Shown here one piece after another: positions 1-7,811 of a DNA stretch of 64,000 nt (positions are counted from its first letter, which is position 1; every line of letters begins with the position of its first letter). This DNA comes from Mycobacterium montefiorense. Its GTDB lineage: Bacteria > Actinomycetota > Actinomycetes > Mycobacteriales > Mycobacteriaceae. Below the pieces are notes generated by a model that was not told the origin of the DNA, searched no databases, and saw nothing but the letters and a program-made list of their open reading frames with translations. Location of the stretch: positions 920,362 through 984,361 of the forward strand of contig NZ_BFCH01000018.1 of NCBI RefSeq assembly GCF_003112775.1. The letters run 5' to 3'. The position numbers and the translations under genes were made by a program.

Positions 1-599
1 TGATCCTGGGCGGCTTCCCACACCTCGGACTCCTGCACCCGGTAGCGGATGATCAGGCTGATCAGCGCGGGAATGATCGACAGACCGAACAACCAGCGCC
101 AGGACAATCCCAGCCAGTCCATCACCACCAGCGATCCGATACTGGCCAGCAGATAGCCGAAGGCGTAGCCCTCCTGCAGCAGTCCGGAGAAAAAGCCGCG
201 CCGCTCGACGGGGACCTTCTCCATGGCAAGCGCGGCGCCCAGCCCCCATTCCCCGCCCATGCCAAGGCCATACAGCAGCCGCAGGAGCACCAGGACCGTG
301 AAGTTGGGCGCGAATGCGCACAGAAAGCCGACGACCGAGTAGAAGATCACGTCCACCATTAGTGGCGTTCGTCGACCGACCCGATCAGCCCACAGCCCGA
401 AAATCAAGGCGCCCACGGGGCGCATCGCCAGGGTCGCCGTCGTAATGAAGGCGACTTCGGCCTTGCTGTGGTGGAAGGTCTTCGCGATGTCGGCATAGAC
501 GAACACGACGATGAAGTAGTCGAAGGCGTCCATCGTCCAGCCGAGCATTGCCGCAATGAACGAATTTCTCTGATCGGCGCTGATCTTTTCTCGTGTCAC
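1..599 (-). CDS. nanT: MFS sugar/organic acid transporter NanT, 3' end outside window
   Basis: Reading leftward from a GTG at 599, 199 codons are visible and the frame is still open at the window edge, so only the N-terminal half of a roughly 420-residue 12-helix permease is present. It carries the MFS loop motif GLWADRVGRR at about residues 68-77 after the first two helices, and a second arginine-rich cytoplasmic loop near residue 126. The closest relative I recognise is M. tuberculosis NanT (Rv1902c), a metabolite:H+ symporter named for sialic acid transport; the true substrate is unknown. It is divergent from the amidohydrolase at 676. The neighbours to the right (Rv1903-, Rv1904-, Rv1905c- and Rv1906c-like) support the Rv1902c assignment. 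Confidence 0.8.
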   Translation of the reverse strand, partial: MTREKISADQRNSFIAAMLGWTMDAFDYFIVVFVYADIAKTFHHSKAEVAFITTATLAMRPVGALIFGLWADRVGRRTPLMVDVIFYSVVGFLCAFAPNFTVLVLLRLLYGLGMGGEWGLGAALAMEKVPVERRGFFSGLLQEGYAFGYLLASIGSLVVMDWLGLSWRWLFGLSIIPALISLIIRYRVQESEVWEAAQD

Positions 600-675
600 G
601 AAAGCATCCTGGCGTACGTAGCGTGTTGGCGCGAGCCTGTTCCGCTCTGAAAACGGCAAGAGTAAGTTCCCGACA

Positions 676-1743
676 ATGCGAATCATCGATGCCGATGGAC
701 ACGTCGCCGAAAACTCCTCGCTGGCGATCGAAGCGATCAAACGCTGGCCCGATCGCGTTAAGCCCAGCACCGACAGACGCCTGCGGTTAATGATCGAAGG
801 CCGCAACTACCCGGAGGATCGCGGCCCGGGCGCCGGTTGTCCACCCGAGCACGGAATCAGCAAGTCGCCCAACATCAACTGCTCGTCACCCGATGGCGTG
901 CTCGGTGACGCCGACCGCGATCACATCGACACGATGGTGCTGTACCCGAGTCTTGGGCTGTGCGCACCCAGCCTCGAAGACCCGGAATTCGCCGCGGGAT
1001 TCGCCCGGCTCTACAACCAATGGATCGCGGATTACTGCGCCTCGTCGGGCGGCAGGTTACGTGGTGTGGCCGTGACGCCGATCGAACACGGGCAGCTGGC
1101 CATCGACGTGATGACCGAGGCCAAAGACCTAGGCCTGGTCGCGACTCTGGTCCCGCCGGCGCTGAAGACCCGCAATCTGGACCACCCCGATCTCGACCCG
1201 TTCTACGCCGCCGCCGTCGAGCTTGCGATGCCGCTCGGCATTCACGGCGCCCCCGGAATCCATCTGCCGAAGATCGGCGTGGACCGTTTCACCAACTACA
1301 TCCAGGTGCACTGCATCAGCTTTCCGTTCGACCAGATGACGGCGATGACTGCGATGGTCTCCGGCGGCGTCTTCGAACGCCATCCGCAGTTGCGGGTCGC
1401 GTTCCTCGAAGCGGGCGCGGGCTGGGTTCCGTTCTTCATGGACCGCCTGCACGAGCACTACGAGAAGCGGGGGGACTGGGTCGAGCGCGGCTGGCGGCGC
1501 GATCCACACGAATACCTGTCCGCAGGCAACATCTGGGTGACCTGCGAACCCGAAGAACCGATCCTGCCCGGCGTGATCGACGTCCTAGGCGCGGACTTCA
1601 TCATGTTCGCCAGTGACTACCCGCATTGGGACGGCGAATGGCCGGAGAGCACTAAGCACCTGCGAACGCGCGCGGACATCAGCGAAGAGGCGCGCGAAAA
1701 GATCGGCGGCCGCAACGCTCAGCGGTTCTACGCCTTGAACTGA
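676..1743 (+). CDS. Amidohydrolase family protein (Amidohydro_2)
   Basis: 355-residue metal-dependent hydrolase of the amidohydrolase-2/ACMSD-like TIM-barrel family. The N-terminal DADGHVAE (residues 5-12) occupies the place of the usual metal-binding strand, a histidine lies in LGIHGAPG mid-protein, and the C-terminal ASDYPHWD carries the family's conserved Asp-His. Such proteins hydrolyse or decarboxylate cyclic and aromatic acids; the substrate cannot be told here. ATG at 676 gives the full domain. It lies 76 bp from divergent nanT and has no counterpart between Rv1902c and Rv1903 in H37Rv, so it is an insertion relative to that map. Confidence 0.8.
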   Translation: MRIIDADGHVAENSSLAIEAIKRWPDRVKPSTDRRLRLMIEGRNYPEDRGPGAGCPPEHGISKSPNINCSSPDGVLGDADRDHIDTMVLYPSLGLCAPSLEDPEFAAGFARLYNQWIADYCASSGGRLRGVAVTPIEHGQLAIDVMTEAKDLGLVATLVPPALKTRNLDHPDLDPFYAAAVELAMPLGIHGAPGIHLPKIGVDRFTNYIQVHCISFPFDQMTAMTAMVSGGVFERHPQLRVAFLEAGAGWVPFFMDRLHEHYEKRGDWVERGWRRDPHEYLSAGNIWVTCEPEEPILPGVIDVLGADFIMFASDYPHWDGEWPESTKHLRTRADISEEAREKIGGRNAQRFYALN

Positions 1744-1769
1744 GCCTTCCGGTGGCAGGATCGTGCAGC

Positions 1770-2171
1770 ATGGGTCCTTTTCTGCTTCGCGCCACCTTGA
1801 CGGGCTTTGCCTTATGGATCGTCACCCACTTCGTTCACGGGCTGAGCTTCGTCGGCGGCAAGACACCGCTGGAGAGAGTCGGCATCATCTTCGTCGTCGC
1901 CGTGATCTTCGGTCTGGTCAACGCGTTCATCAAACCGATCGTTCAGTTCTTGTCGATCCCGCTGTACATCGTGACCCTCGGTCTCTTCCATGTCGTCGTC
2001 AACGCGTTGATGCTCTGGATCACCGCACGGTTCACCGAAAACACCACGCACTGGGGACTGGCGATCAACCACTTCTGGTGGACGGCAATCTGGGCCGCAA
2101 TCCTGTTGTCCATCGTGAGCTGGCTGCTGTCCCTGGTGATCCGCGACGTCGACCGCCACGCTCGCCGCTGA
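1770..2171 (+). CDS. Rv1903-like membrane protein, phage holin superfamily 4-2 type
   Basis: Small integral membrane protein of 133 residues from the ATG at 1770, or 139 from the GTG at 1752. About four hydrophobic segments are visible, with the conserved LVNAFIKPI between the second and third and a short basic tail (RDVDRHARR). This matches the Pfam Phage_holin_4_2 (formerly DUF360) family, which is chromosomal and widespread; the holin name does not show lytic activity. It starts within 30 bp of the amidohydrolase stop, so co-transcription is likely. Position and size fit Rv1903. Confidence 0.7.
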   Translation: MGPFLLRATLTGFALWIVTHFVHGLSFVGGKTPLERVGIIFVVAVIFGLVNAFIKPIVQFLSIPLYIVTLGLFHVVVNALMLWITARFTENTTHWGLAINHFWWTAIWAAILLSIVSWLLSLVIRDVDRHARR

Positions 2172-2175
2172 TCCC

Positions 2176-2958
2176 TCAGCGCGCCAGCCATCGGGGCGGT
2201 CGCTTCTCGGCGAAGGCGCGCGGACCTTCCTTGGCGTCCTCCGTCTCGAAAACCCGGTCGCTGTGCCGAGTCTCGTTGTCGTAAGCCGCCTCGAGGTCAA
2301 GCGTCAGCCCTTCCACCGCAGACTGTTTGGTCGCGAACACCGCGAGCGGAGCGTTAACCGCGATGCGCTCGGCGTAGTCATAGGCCGTATCGATCAGTCG
2401 GTCTGCCGGGACCACCCGATTGAGCAGCCCCATGGCCAGGGCCCGTTGCGCGTCCACCATGTCGGCAGTCAGTAACAGCTCCATCGCCAGGGCATAGGGA
2501 ATCTGGCGCGGCAGCCGCACGGTGCTGCCGCCACCGGCGAAAAGCCCACGCTTGGGCTCCATCACCGCGAATCGCGCTTCGGGCACGGCGATGCGGATGT
2601 CGGTGCAGCCCAACATCTCAAAGCCTCCCGCCACGCAGGTGCCGTTCACCGCCGCGATGATCGGTTTGTACACCGGGAACCGATGGAGCACGGCGTGGAT
2701 GGCGTCAAGGGCGTCCCACCCGTCGGGTTTGGGAAGGTCGCCGGTCAGTTCCGGAATGAATTTCTTCAGATCCGCCCCGGTGCAGAAATCTCGCCCGACA
2801 CCGGTGACGACCGCGACCCACGCACCGTCGTCGTCGCGGAAGTCGGCCCATGCGTGCGCCAAATCGCGGAAATGTTCCATATCCAGCGAGTTGCGTGTCT
2901 CGGGGCGGTTGATCGTAATAGTGGCAATGTGAGCGTTAAGCGCGTAATCGATGCTCAC
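2176..2958 (-). CDS. Enoyl-CoA hydratase/isomerase family protein
   Basis: 260-residue crotonase-fold protein from a GTG at 2958, chosen because the frame upstream has no family similarity. The crotonase oxyanion segment reads GRDFCTGADLKKF, and the second glycine-rich strand is CVAGGFEMLGCTD, with Glu retained in the active-site helix. Members hydrate or isomerise enoyl-CoA esters during acyl-chain or ring degradation. It converges 3'-3' with the Rv1903-like gene, only 4 bp apart. It is absent between Rv1903 and Rv1904 in H37Rv. A possible operator lies upstream at 2994-3008. Confidence 0.82.
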   Translation of the reverse strand: MSIDYALNAHIATITINRPETRNSLDMEHFRDLAHAWADFRDDDGAWVAVVTGVGRDFCTGADLKKFIPELTGDLPKPDGWDALDAIHAVLHRFPVYKPIIAAVNGTCVAGGFEMLGCTDIRIAVPEARFAVMEPKRGLFAGGGSTVRLPRQIPYALAMELLLTADMVDAQRALAMGLLNRVVPADRLIDTAYDYAERIAVNAPLAVFATKQSAVEGLTLDLEAAYDNETRHSDRVFETEDAKEGPRAFAEKRPPRWLAR

Positions 2959-2993
2959 CGGTGTGCCGCCGTTTCGGTTCGTTGTTGCTACCG

Positions 2994-3008
2994 TTACTGA
3001 AATAGTAA
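2994..3008. promoter_or_regulatory. Inverted repeat TTACT-N5-AGTAA upstream of enoyl-CoA hydratase
   Basis: The bases TTACTGAAATAGTAA form 5-bp arms around a 5-bp centre, and overlap a second, wider repeat ACTGAAA...TTTCAGT (2996-3018). The position, 36 bp upstream of the hydratase GTG, is where a TetR-type repressor would act. No regulator gene is adjacent, so the binding protein is unknown. The remaining 2959-3209 interval shows no gene. Confidence 0.35.
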
Positions 3009-3209
3009 GGGTTTCAGTGTCCTTCGGCCGCGAGCCGGCGCGGGGAAACTGGGCGATTTGTGCAATTTCACGTCGATAAATCTCAATTGCACATATGCTT
3101 AGCAACGACGTAAAACCGACGGGGGTCGCTTTGCCGACAACCCTGCCGTCCTTTTCGGGAAAGGGACGGCGTCGCCCGATACTGCCCACGACGACGGGAT
3201 GTCGCAGAG

Positions 3210-3629
3210 ATGGACACTGCCGCAATTGGATTCTCACGGCCCCACAACGGGTCGTATCTTGGCAATGCGCCAAGCGGTCTGCGCACGGTTACCGAGCGCA
3301 CCGGTTCCTCGGTGGTCGTCCACGTCGGCGGTGACATCGACGCCAGCAACGAGAGGGCGTGGCAGGACGTGCTGAGTCGCGGTGCCGCGGAAACCGTCGC
3401 GCCCGGACCGTTCGTAATCGACGTCTGCGACCTCGATTTCATGGGGTCGTGCGGGTACGCAGCGCTGGCGCACGAGGCGACGCAGTGTCGCCATCGCGGC
3501 GTCACGCTGCGGCTGGTCACCTGCCAGCCCATCGTGGCCAGAACCATTGCCGCCTGCGGACTGCGTCCGCTGCTGCCGACATACACAACCGTTGAGACGG
3601 CACTGTCTCCGGTCAACGATCAGGGCTGA
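3210..3629 (+). CDS. STAS-domain anti-sigma-factor antagonist (Rv1904-like)
   Basis: 139 residues. A STAS domain spans about residues 30-125, with the strand GDIDASN and the signature DLDFMGSCGYAAL. Aligned to SpoIIAA (MDSSG), Ser80 falls on the phosphorylatable serine, while the preceding Asp is Gly and the following Ser is Cys. Proteins of this type bind and sequester anti-sigma kinases, releasing a sigma factor when dephosphorylated. No kinase or sigma gene is nearby, so it acts on a partner elsewhere. Position next to aao matches Rv1904. The 3' end overlaps convergent aao by 17 bp. Confidence 0.8.
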   Translation: MDTAAIGFSRPHNGSYLGNAPSGLRTVTERTGSSVVVHVGGDIDASNERAWQDVLSRGAAETVAPGPFVIDVCDLDFMGSCGYAALAHEATQCRHRGVTLRLVTCQPIVARTIAACGLRPLLPTYTTVETALSPVNDQG

Positions 3630-4596
3630 CCAGGCGCATTACCTCGCGCGCACAACCCCAGGACAGCGTCACGCCGTTGCCACCGTGGCCGTAGTTGTGG
3701 ATGCAACGGGCCCGCCCGAGCGACTCGGCTTCCAGTCGCACCGAAGGCCGATCGGGCCGCAGCCCGGTGATCGTCTCGAGCACCTCGGCCTCGCCAAGCC
3801 TCGGTTCGATCCCACGACAACGCGCCAGGATGCGATCGGTGATGTCGGGGTCTGCAGTGGTGTCCCAGCGATCGGGGATGCTGATCCCGCCGCACACCAC
3901 GCGCTGCGGGTGCGGAAAATAGCAGACCCACTCCGGACCGTTGTTGATCTCTAGAAACGGTTGCCGCAGACCAGGATTGGCGAGGACAACATGCTGGCCG
4001 AACAGCGGCCGCACCGTGTCGTCGCCCACCAGCGCCCTTGCGCCGAGGCCGGAACAGTTGATCACGATCGGTGCGGCGTCGGCCGCTTCCGCCAACGACT
4101 GGACGGGATGTTCTTCGATCTCGCAGCCGGCCGCGGCAAGTCGCTGCCTCAGATAGTCGAGGTAGTGCGGCATGTCGATCATCGGCAGGGTCGCACGGAA
4201 CCCGACCTCGAAGCCCGCCGGCAGCTCGGCAGGCTCAGCCGGCCGCAGCTCGGGGATCGATTGCGCGGCAGACGACATCGCCTCGGTCGCGGTCAACTCG
4301 CTGACGCTGAGCGCCGGCGACATCTGCACGCCGCTGTCGGGATCGGTGGCCAGTTCGCGAAACACCCCGAGCGAATATTCGGTCCACACCAGGGTTTCCG
4401 TAGCGCGTTCGGCTGGCTGCGGCGGAAGCCACACCGCACCGGCAATCACCGAGGTCGTCTGCTTTGGCATTGCCGCGGTCCATACCCGAACCGGCCAGCC
4501 CGCCTCGGCCAGACACAGCGCCGAGGTCAGTCCACTGACTCCGGCACCGACGACGACGATCTGTTGCGTACTGAGCACGGACGCCACGCTATCCAA
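3613..4596 (-). CDS. aao: D-amino-acid oxidase (FAD-dependent)
   Basis: 327-residue flavoenzyme. The N-terminal Rossmann motif VVGAGVSGLTSA (about 15-26) binds FAD. VINCSGLGARAL mid-protein and the C-terminal HNYGHGGNGVTLSWG are DAAO-family signatures, the latter near the flavin and substrate carboxylate. The reaction oxidises D-amino acids to 2-oxo acids, ammonia and hydrogen peroxide. Length and neighbours match Rv1905c. It is transcribed leftward and overlaps the STAS gene tail-to-tail. The next leftward gene, an exported protein at 4641, is 44 bp upstream and may share its promoter. Confidence 0.88.
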   Translation of the reverse strand: MDSVASVLSTQQIVVVGAGVSGLTSALCLAEAGWPVRVWTAAMPKQTTSVIAGAVWLPPQPAERATETLVWTEYSLGVFRELATDPDSGVQMSPALSVSELTATEAMSSAAQSIPELRPAEPAELPAGFEVGFRATLPMIDMPHYLDYLRQRLAAAGCEIEEHPVQSLAEAADAAPIVINCSGLGARALVGDDTVRPLFGQHVVLANPGLRQPFLEINNGPEWVCYFPHPQRVVCGGISIPDRWDTTADPDITDRILARCRGIEPRLGEAEVLETITGLRPDRPSVRLEAESLGRARCIHNYGHGGNGVTLSWGCAREVMRLVSPDR

Positions 4597-4640
4597 AACG
4601 CGGCGATCGGGGACTGCGGCTAGCGGCCGCCGTCCGGCGA

Positions 4641-5198
4641 TCAGGTACCGGGTACCCGCTGTCCGTTCGGCGCGAGCAGCCCGTTGAGAGTGCCGATGAT
4701 GCCCTGTACCTGGGCGCCTGCGACCGGCCCGGGGACGTCTGGGGGCGGGCTGGCGTCCGGGGTCAGCTGCCAGGGCTGGCAGCCGTCCGTCTTGAACGCC
4801 TTGTCCGCCGGGTCGATCCTGACGACCTGCGGCTTTTTGCTGAGCGAGTTATCGATCAGGGCGCCGTCAGGGTTGGACGTGCGTTTCCAGTAACAGGTGC
4901 CGTTGCCGATGGGGCCGCCACTGCTGTAAATGCCCGGCACGATGTCGGTACCCACCGCGTAGAGGCCGTCTTTGTCCATGACGGTCTTCGGCTCGCCGGG
5001 CGGCGCCGATGACGGTGATGCCGAGGGCGACGCTGCCGGTGCCGGTGACGCCGCCGGCGATGGCGGTGCCGATGACGGCCCCGGTGCCGGTCCCCGTGTG
5101 TCGTCCGGATCGGCGCTGGCAACGACTGTGGACGCGGCCCAGCCCGTGACCATCAGACTCGCAGCAGCCAACCTTGCCGCAATAGCTACTCCACCCAT
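4641..5198 (-). CDS. Exported proline/alanine-rich protein (Rv1906c-like)
   Basis: 185 residues. An N-terminal signal peptide (hydrophobic about 5-27, cleavage near ASA-DP) is followed by a Pro/Ala/Ser-rich linker (about 30-68). A compact domain then begins DKDGLYAVGTDIVPGIY and carries two cysteines (GNGTCYWKR and TDGCQPWQL) that could form a disulphide. This repeated G-x-Y-x-V-G-x-D-I-x-P-G-x-Y theme is common in actinobacterial exported proteins of unknown function. Length exceeds Rv1906c (about 156) mainly through the linker; Rv1910c is a similar protein and the alternative orthologue. Confidence 0.72.
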   Translation of the reverse strand: MGGVAIAARLAAASLMVTGWAASTVVASADPDDTRGPAPGPSSAPPSPAASPAPAASPSASPSSAPPGEPKTVMDKDGLYAVGTDIVPGIYSSGGPIGNGTCYWKRTSNPDGALIDNSLSKKPQVVRIDPADKAFKTDGCQPWQLTPDASPPPDVPGPVAGAQVQGIIGTLNGLLAPNGQRVPGT

Positions 5199-5271
5199 AG
5201 AAATCGAGGATACCGGGGTCGAGAACCTAATTCACGTCGTTGTGAAATCAGCCGAGCAGCTTCGCCAACGC

Positions 5272-5766
5272 CTAGGCCAGCCGCCGCACTGTGCCGGCAT
5301 AGCCGAGCGCATGCTCATACGTGTCGAGGTTGTCCCGCGAAATTTTCGCGTGCACCGCCCGTTCGAGGAAGAAGCGCAGCACCGGGTTGTAGGCGTGATA
5401 CGTCTCGTGGAACGTCAGCACGGTGGTGCCGTCGGGTTGCTCTTCAAGTTGGTGATAACCCTCGGCACGCGACCACAGCGGGGCACCCACAGCCACATAT
5501 CGCGACAACTTGTTGAGCTGCGCTTCGGTCACGGTCTCCCAGGAACGCGCCCTACCTCTGGTCAGCAGATATTTGGGCACTTCGAAAATGCAGGTGCGGA
5601 CCAGGCCCTCGCCGGCTTCGTTGCCCTCGTTCAGGATTTCCATGCTGCCGGTCGGCCACTTGAGCACCCGCGGGCGCGGGGCGTTCGGCGGCGCCGGCGG
5701 ATGCAGCACTCGCCAGACTTTTTTCGGCGGCGCGTCGACGTGGAATCGCACGGTGTAGGACTGCAT
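5272..5766 (-). CDS. SRPBCC-fold (START-like) protein
   Basis: 164 residues with the SRPBCC opening FHVDAPPKKVWRVLHPP and a C-terminal amphipathic helix (about 130-160). The fold forms a deep hydrophobic cavity for lipids or aromatic compounds; no catalytic residue can be assigned. It is the last gene of a leftward trio: the nitroreductase stop overlaps this ATG by one base (TGATG), so translation is coupled. The trio (carboxymuconolactone-decarboxylase-like, nitroreductase, SRPBCC) suggests turnover of an aromatic or nitro-substituted compound, which is inference. Confidence 0.72.
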   Translation of the reverse strand: MQSYTVRFHVDAPPKKVWRVLHPPAPPNAPRPRVLKWPTGSMEILNEGNEAGEGLVRTCIFEVPKYLLTRGRARSWETVTEAQLNKLSRYVAVGAPLWSRAEGYHQLEEQPDGTTVLTFHETYHAYNPVLRFFLERAVHAKISRDNLDTYEHALGYAGTVRRLA

Positions 5767-6407
5767 CAGCCTTCTCCATCAGCCGGTATCCAACTATTCC
5801 AATAGGTGATGGTCTCCGCGGGCGGCCGCGTGGCCGGCCGGAAGTCGGTACCGATCGTGTAAGCGACGGGGAACAGCGCGGCCTGGGTAACGGTGGGTGG
5901 GATGCCGAGCAGCTCGGCCACCTCCCGCTCCTTGAACAGATGCATCGTCGTCCACACCGATCCCAGGCCACGGGAGCGAAGCGCCAGCAGAAAGCTCCAA
6001 CCCGCCGGGATGATCGACGCCCAGGCCGCCGCTGCGATACCGGGTTCCGCGGTCTCGATGCGCTGGGTGAGGCAGGGAATGACGTGCACCGGCACCTGCC
6101 CCAACGTTTCGGTCAGGCTCATCGCGCTCTGGTACACCCGCTGTGTCTGCGGGTCCGTCGCGTTGTCAGCCGCGTACGCCAGGTACTGGGAGCCGATGCT
6201 TCGGTAGATCTCGGCGATGGCCGCGCGCTTGTCCGCGTCGGTGATCACCAGCCAACGCCAGTCCTGTGTGTTGCTCGCCGTGGGCGCTTGCATCGCCAGC
6301 TGGATGCACTCCAGAATCACGTCGCGGCTGACCGGCCGGCTCAGGTCGAGGCGTTTGCGCACCGACCGTGTGGTGCTCAGCAGTTCGTCGACGGTAGCGA
6401 TGTCCAT
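5766..6407 (-). CDS. Nitroreductase family FMN oxidoreductase
   Basis: 213 residues. The N-terminal TTRSVRKRLDLSRPV contains the R-S-V-R FMN phosphate-binding segment. APTASNTQDWRWLVITD (about 40-56) and the C-terminal GLGSVWTTMH are family signatures. Members use NAD(P)H to reduce nitro groups, quinones or enones. A clear ribosome site (GAAGGG) precedes the ATG. It sits 21 bp after the carboxymuconolactone-decarboxylase-like gene and is coupled to the SRPBCC gene, so the three form an operon. Confidence 0.83.
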   Translation of the reverse strand: MDIATVDELLSTTRSVRKRLDLSRPVSRDVILECIQLAMQAPTASNTQDWRWLVITDADKRAAIAEIYRSIGSQYLAYAADNATDPQTQRVYQSAMSLTETLGQVPVHVIPCLTQRIETAEPGIAAAAWASIIPAGWSFLLALRSRGLGSVWTTMHLFKEREVAELLGIPPTVTQAALFPVAYTIGTDFRPATRPPAETITYWNSWIPADGEG

Positions 6408-6428
6408 GGGTTCCCTTCAGATGCTTGG

Positions 6429-6911
6429 TTAGAGGTCGATGGCGCAGGACTGGTCGACGCCCAGCACCGTCAGGGAGCGTCCCAGGCCGAGGAATACCGC
6501 GACGCACAGCGTGAGATCCAGGATCTCCTCGTCGGAGAATGATTCTCGAAGTCGTTGGAAGAATGCGTCATCCATGGACGCATGATCGTTGGCGAAACGC
6601 TCGGCGTACTCGATGGCAAGACGCTGGCGCCGCGTGTAGCCCGGGTAGGTGGCATATGCGGCGACGTTGTCGTAAAGCTCGGGTGCCACGCCGGCCTCCA
6701 GCACCGACTGGGCGCGGAAGCCCGAGCAGGCGACGCAGTCGTTGATCTGCGCGATCCGCATTCTGGCCAGCTCGCGCTCGTCGGCCGGCAGAATGCTCTC
6801 CTGATAGGCGCCGCGGATCATGCGTTCGACCATGCCGCCGAGTTGCGGACGCAGCGACCAGATCATGGCGGCTTCACCACCGGGGCCGTCCGGCACCTCG
6901 AGCCTTGCCAT
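6429..6911 (-). CDS. Carboxymuconolactone decarboxylase/AhpD-like protein
   Basis: 160 residues from the ATG at 6911, preferred over 6953 because AGGAGA lies just upstream. The helical CMD/AhpD core includes MRIAQINDCVACSGFRA, with the redox CxxC (Cys-Val-Ala-Cys) typical of AhpD-like peroxidase partners rather than of true decarboxylases. The C-terminal helix DLTLCVAVFLGLGR is also family-typical. It is the first gene of the leftward trio and is divergent from the NIPSNAP-like gene at 7096; the 184-bp gap should hold both promoters. Confidence 0.75.
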   Translation of the reverse strand: MARLEVPDGPGGEAAMIWSLRPQLGGMVERMIRGAYQESILPADERELARMRIAQINDCVACSGFRAQSVLEAGVAPELYDNVAAYATYPGYTRRQRLAIEYAERFANDHASMDDAFFQRLRESFSDEEILDLTLCVAVFLGLGRSLTVLGVDQSCAIDL

Positions 6912-7095
6912 GGGAAATCTCCTGCCCGGTAACGACGGTGCCGACTTGAGCAAACCAGATTCTCAACTCGGCTGTCTAGGCCACCGACCGGGCCTAATTG
7001 TGCATATGACTAACCCGGTCTGGACGTGCCATACGGCCGGGGTTTACCGTCCGTGAAGCGGCTTGCAGCCCAACGCCGCGAACGGAGGTCTGTGC

Positions 7096-7794
7096 GTGCT
7101 GTTCATGCACGAGCTACACACGGTGCGCGGCCGCAAGGAAGACGACTTCGAGGCGGCGTTCCGCGACGGCTGGATGCCGATACTCGGCAGCGGTGACGAC
7201 GCTCGATTGCTGTGGTACGCCAACCAGGCGCATGGCAGCGGACCCGCGTACACCGTCGTCACTGTGACGGCCGTCCGCGACGGAGCGGCGTGGGAGCGGC
7301 TGACCTTGCGGGTGCAGCAGGGCGACCTTCAGGAGTGGATGCGCGGTCTCGACGAGCTCCGCCACGAGGTGGACGCCAAGCTGCTGATGCCGCTGCCGTG
7401 GTCACCACTTGGTGAAGTGCAGTTCGACGAGGTGCCGGTCGACGGGCGAGAGCACGAGATGACCCTCTACATGGAAGACACCATGTGGCCCTACGAGGAC
7501 AAGTTCGAGGAATACATCGTCCGCTGCGGTGAGGTGTACGCCAGAAGTCTCGAGGAACCGTCCTCGATGCTGACGATGCACGCCGCATTCCAGCCCGCAC
7601 TCGGCAGCCACGTGCGGCGCGAGGTGATCCTGATGCAGCGCATCAGCAGGCCGGACGCGCTGCTCGACCTGCTTCGCAGCCATATCCCCGCCGAGTACCG
7701 CGCGCCGGGCACCTGGATGTACGACGCCCTCGACCTGCGCGATCAGTGGAGTAGCCGGTTGCTGCGCACCTCCGAGTGGTCGCCTCTTTTCTAA
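7096..7794 (+). CDS. Double NIPSNAP-like (dimeric alpha/beta barrel) protein, copy 1
   Basis: 232 residues from GTG 7096, selected because GGAGG lies at 7084-7088 and because the paralogue at 9281 also starts GTG-CTG. Two ferredoxin-like halves are apparent: one opens LFMHELHTVRGRKEDDFE and the second, near residue 125, opens MTLYMEDTMWPYEDKFEEY. NIPSNAP/DABB proteins bind small hydrophobic ligands or act as cofactor-free enzymes; no reaction can be assigned. The C-terminus (SRLLRTSEWSPL) is nearly identical in the paralogue. It begins a rightward trio with the damaged acyl-CoA synthetase and copy 2. Confidence 0.65.
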   Translation: MLFMHELHTVRGRKEDDFEAAFRDGWMPILGSGDDARLLWYANQAHGSGPAYTVVTVTAVRDGAAWERLTLRVQQGDLQEWMRGLDELRHEVDAKLLMPLPWSPLGEVQFDEVPVDGREHEMTLYMEDTMWPYEDKFEEYIVRCGEVYARSLEEPSSMLTMHAAFQPALGSHVRREVILMQRISRPDALLDLLRSHIPAEYRAPGTWMYDALDLRDQWSSRLLRTSEWSPLF

Positions 7795-7811
7795 GGGGTA
7801 CTGCGGCCGCG

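Noticed and set aside
4972..5805. 277-codon plus-strand frame
   Set aside because: Spans two convincing leftward genes and the gap between them, with no domain of its own.
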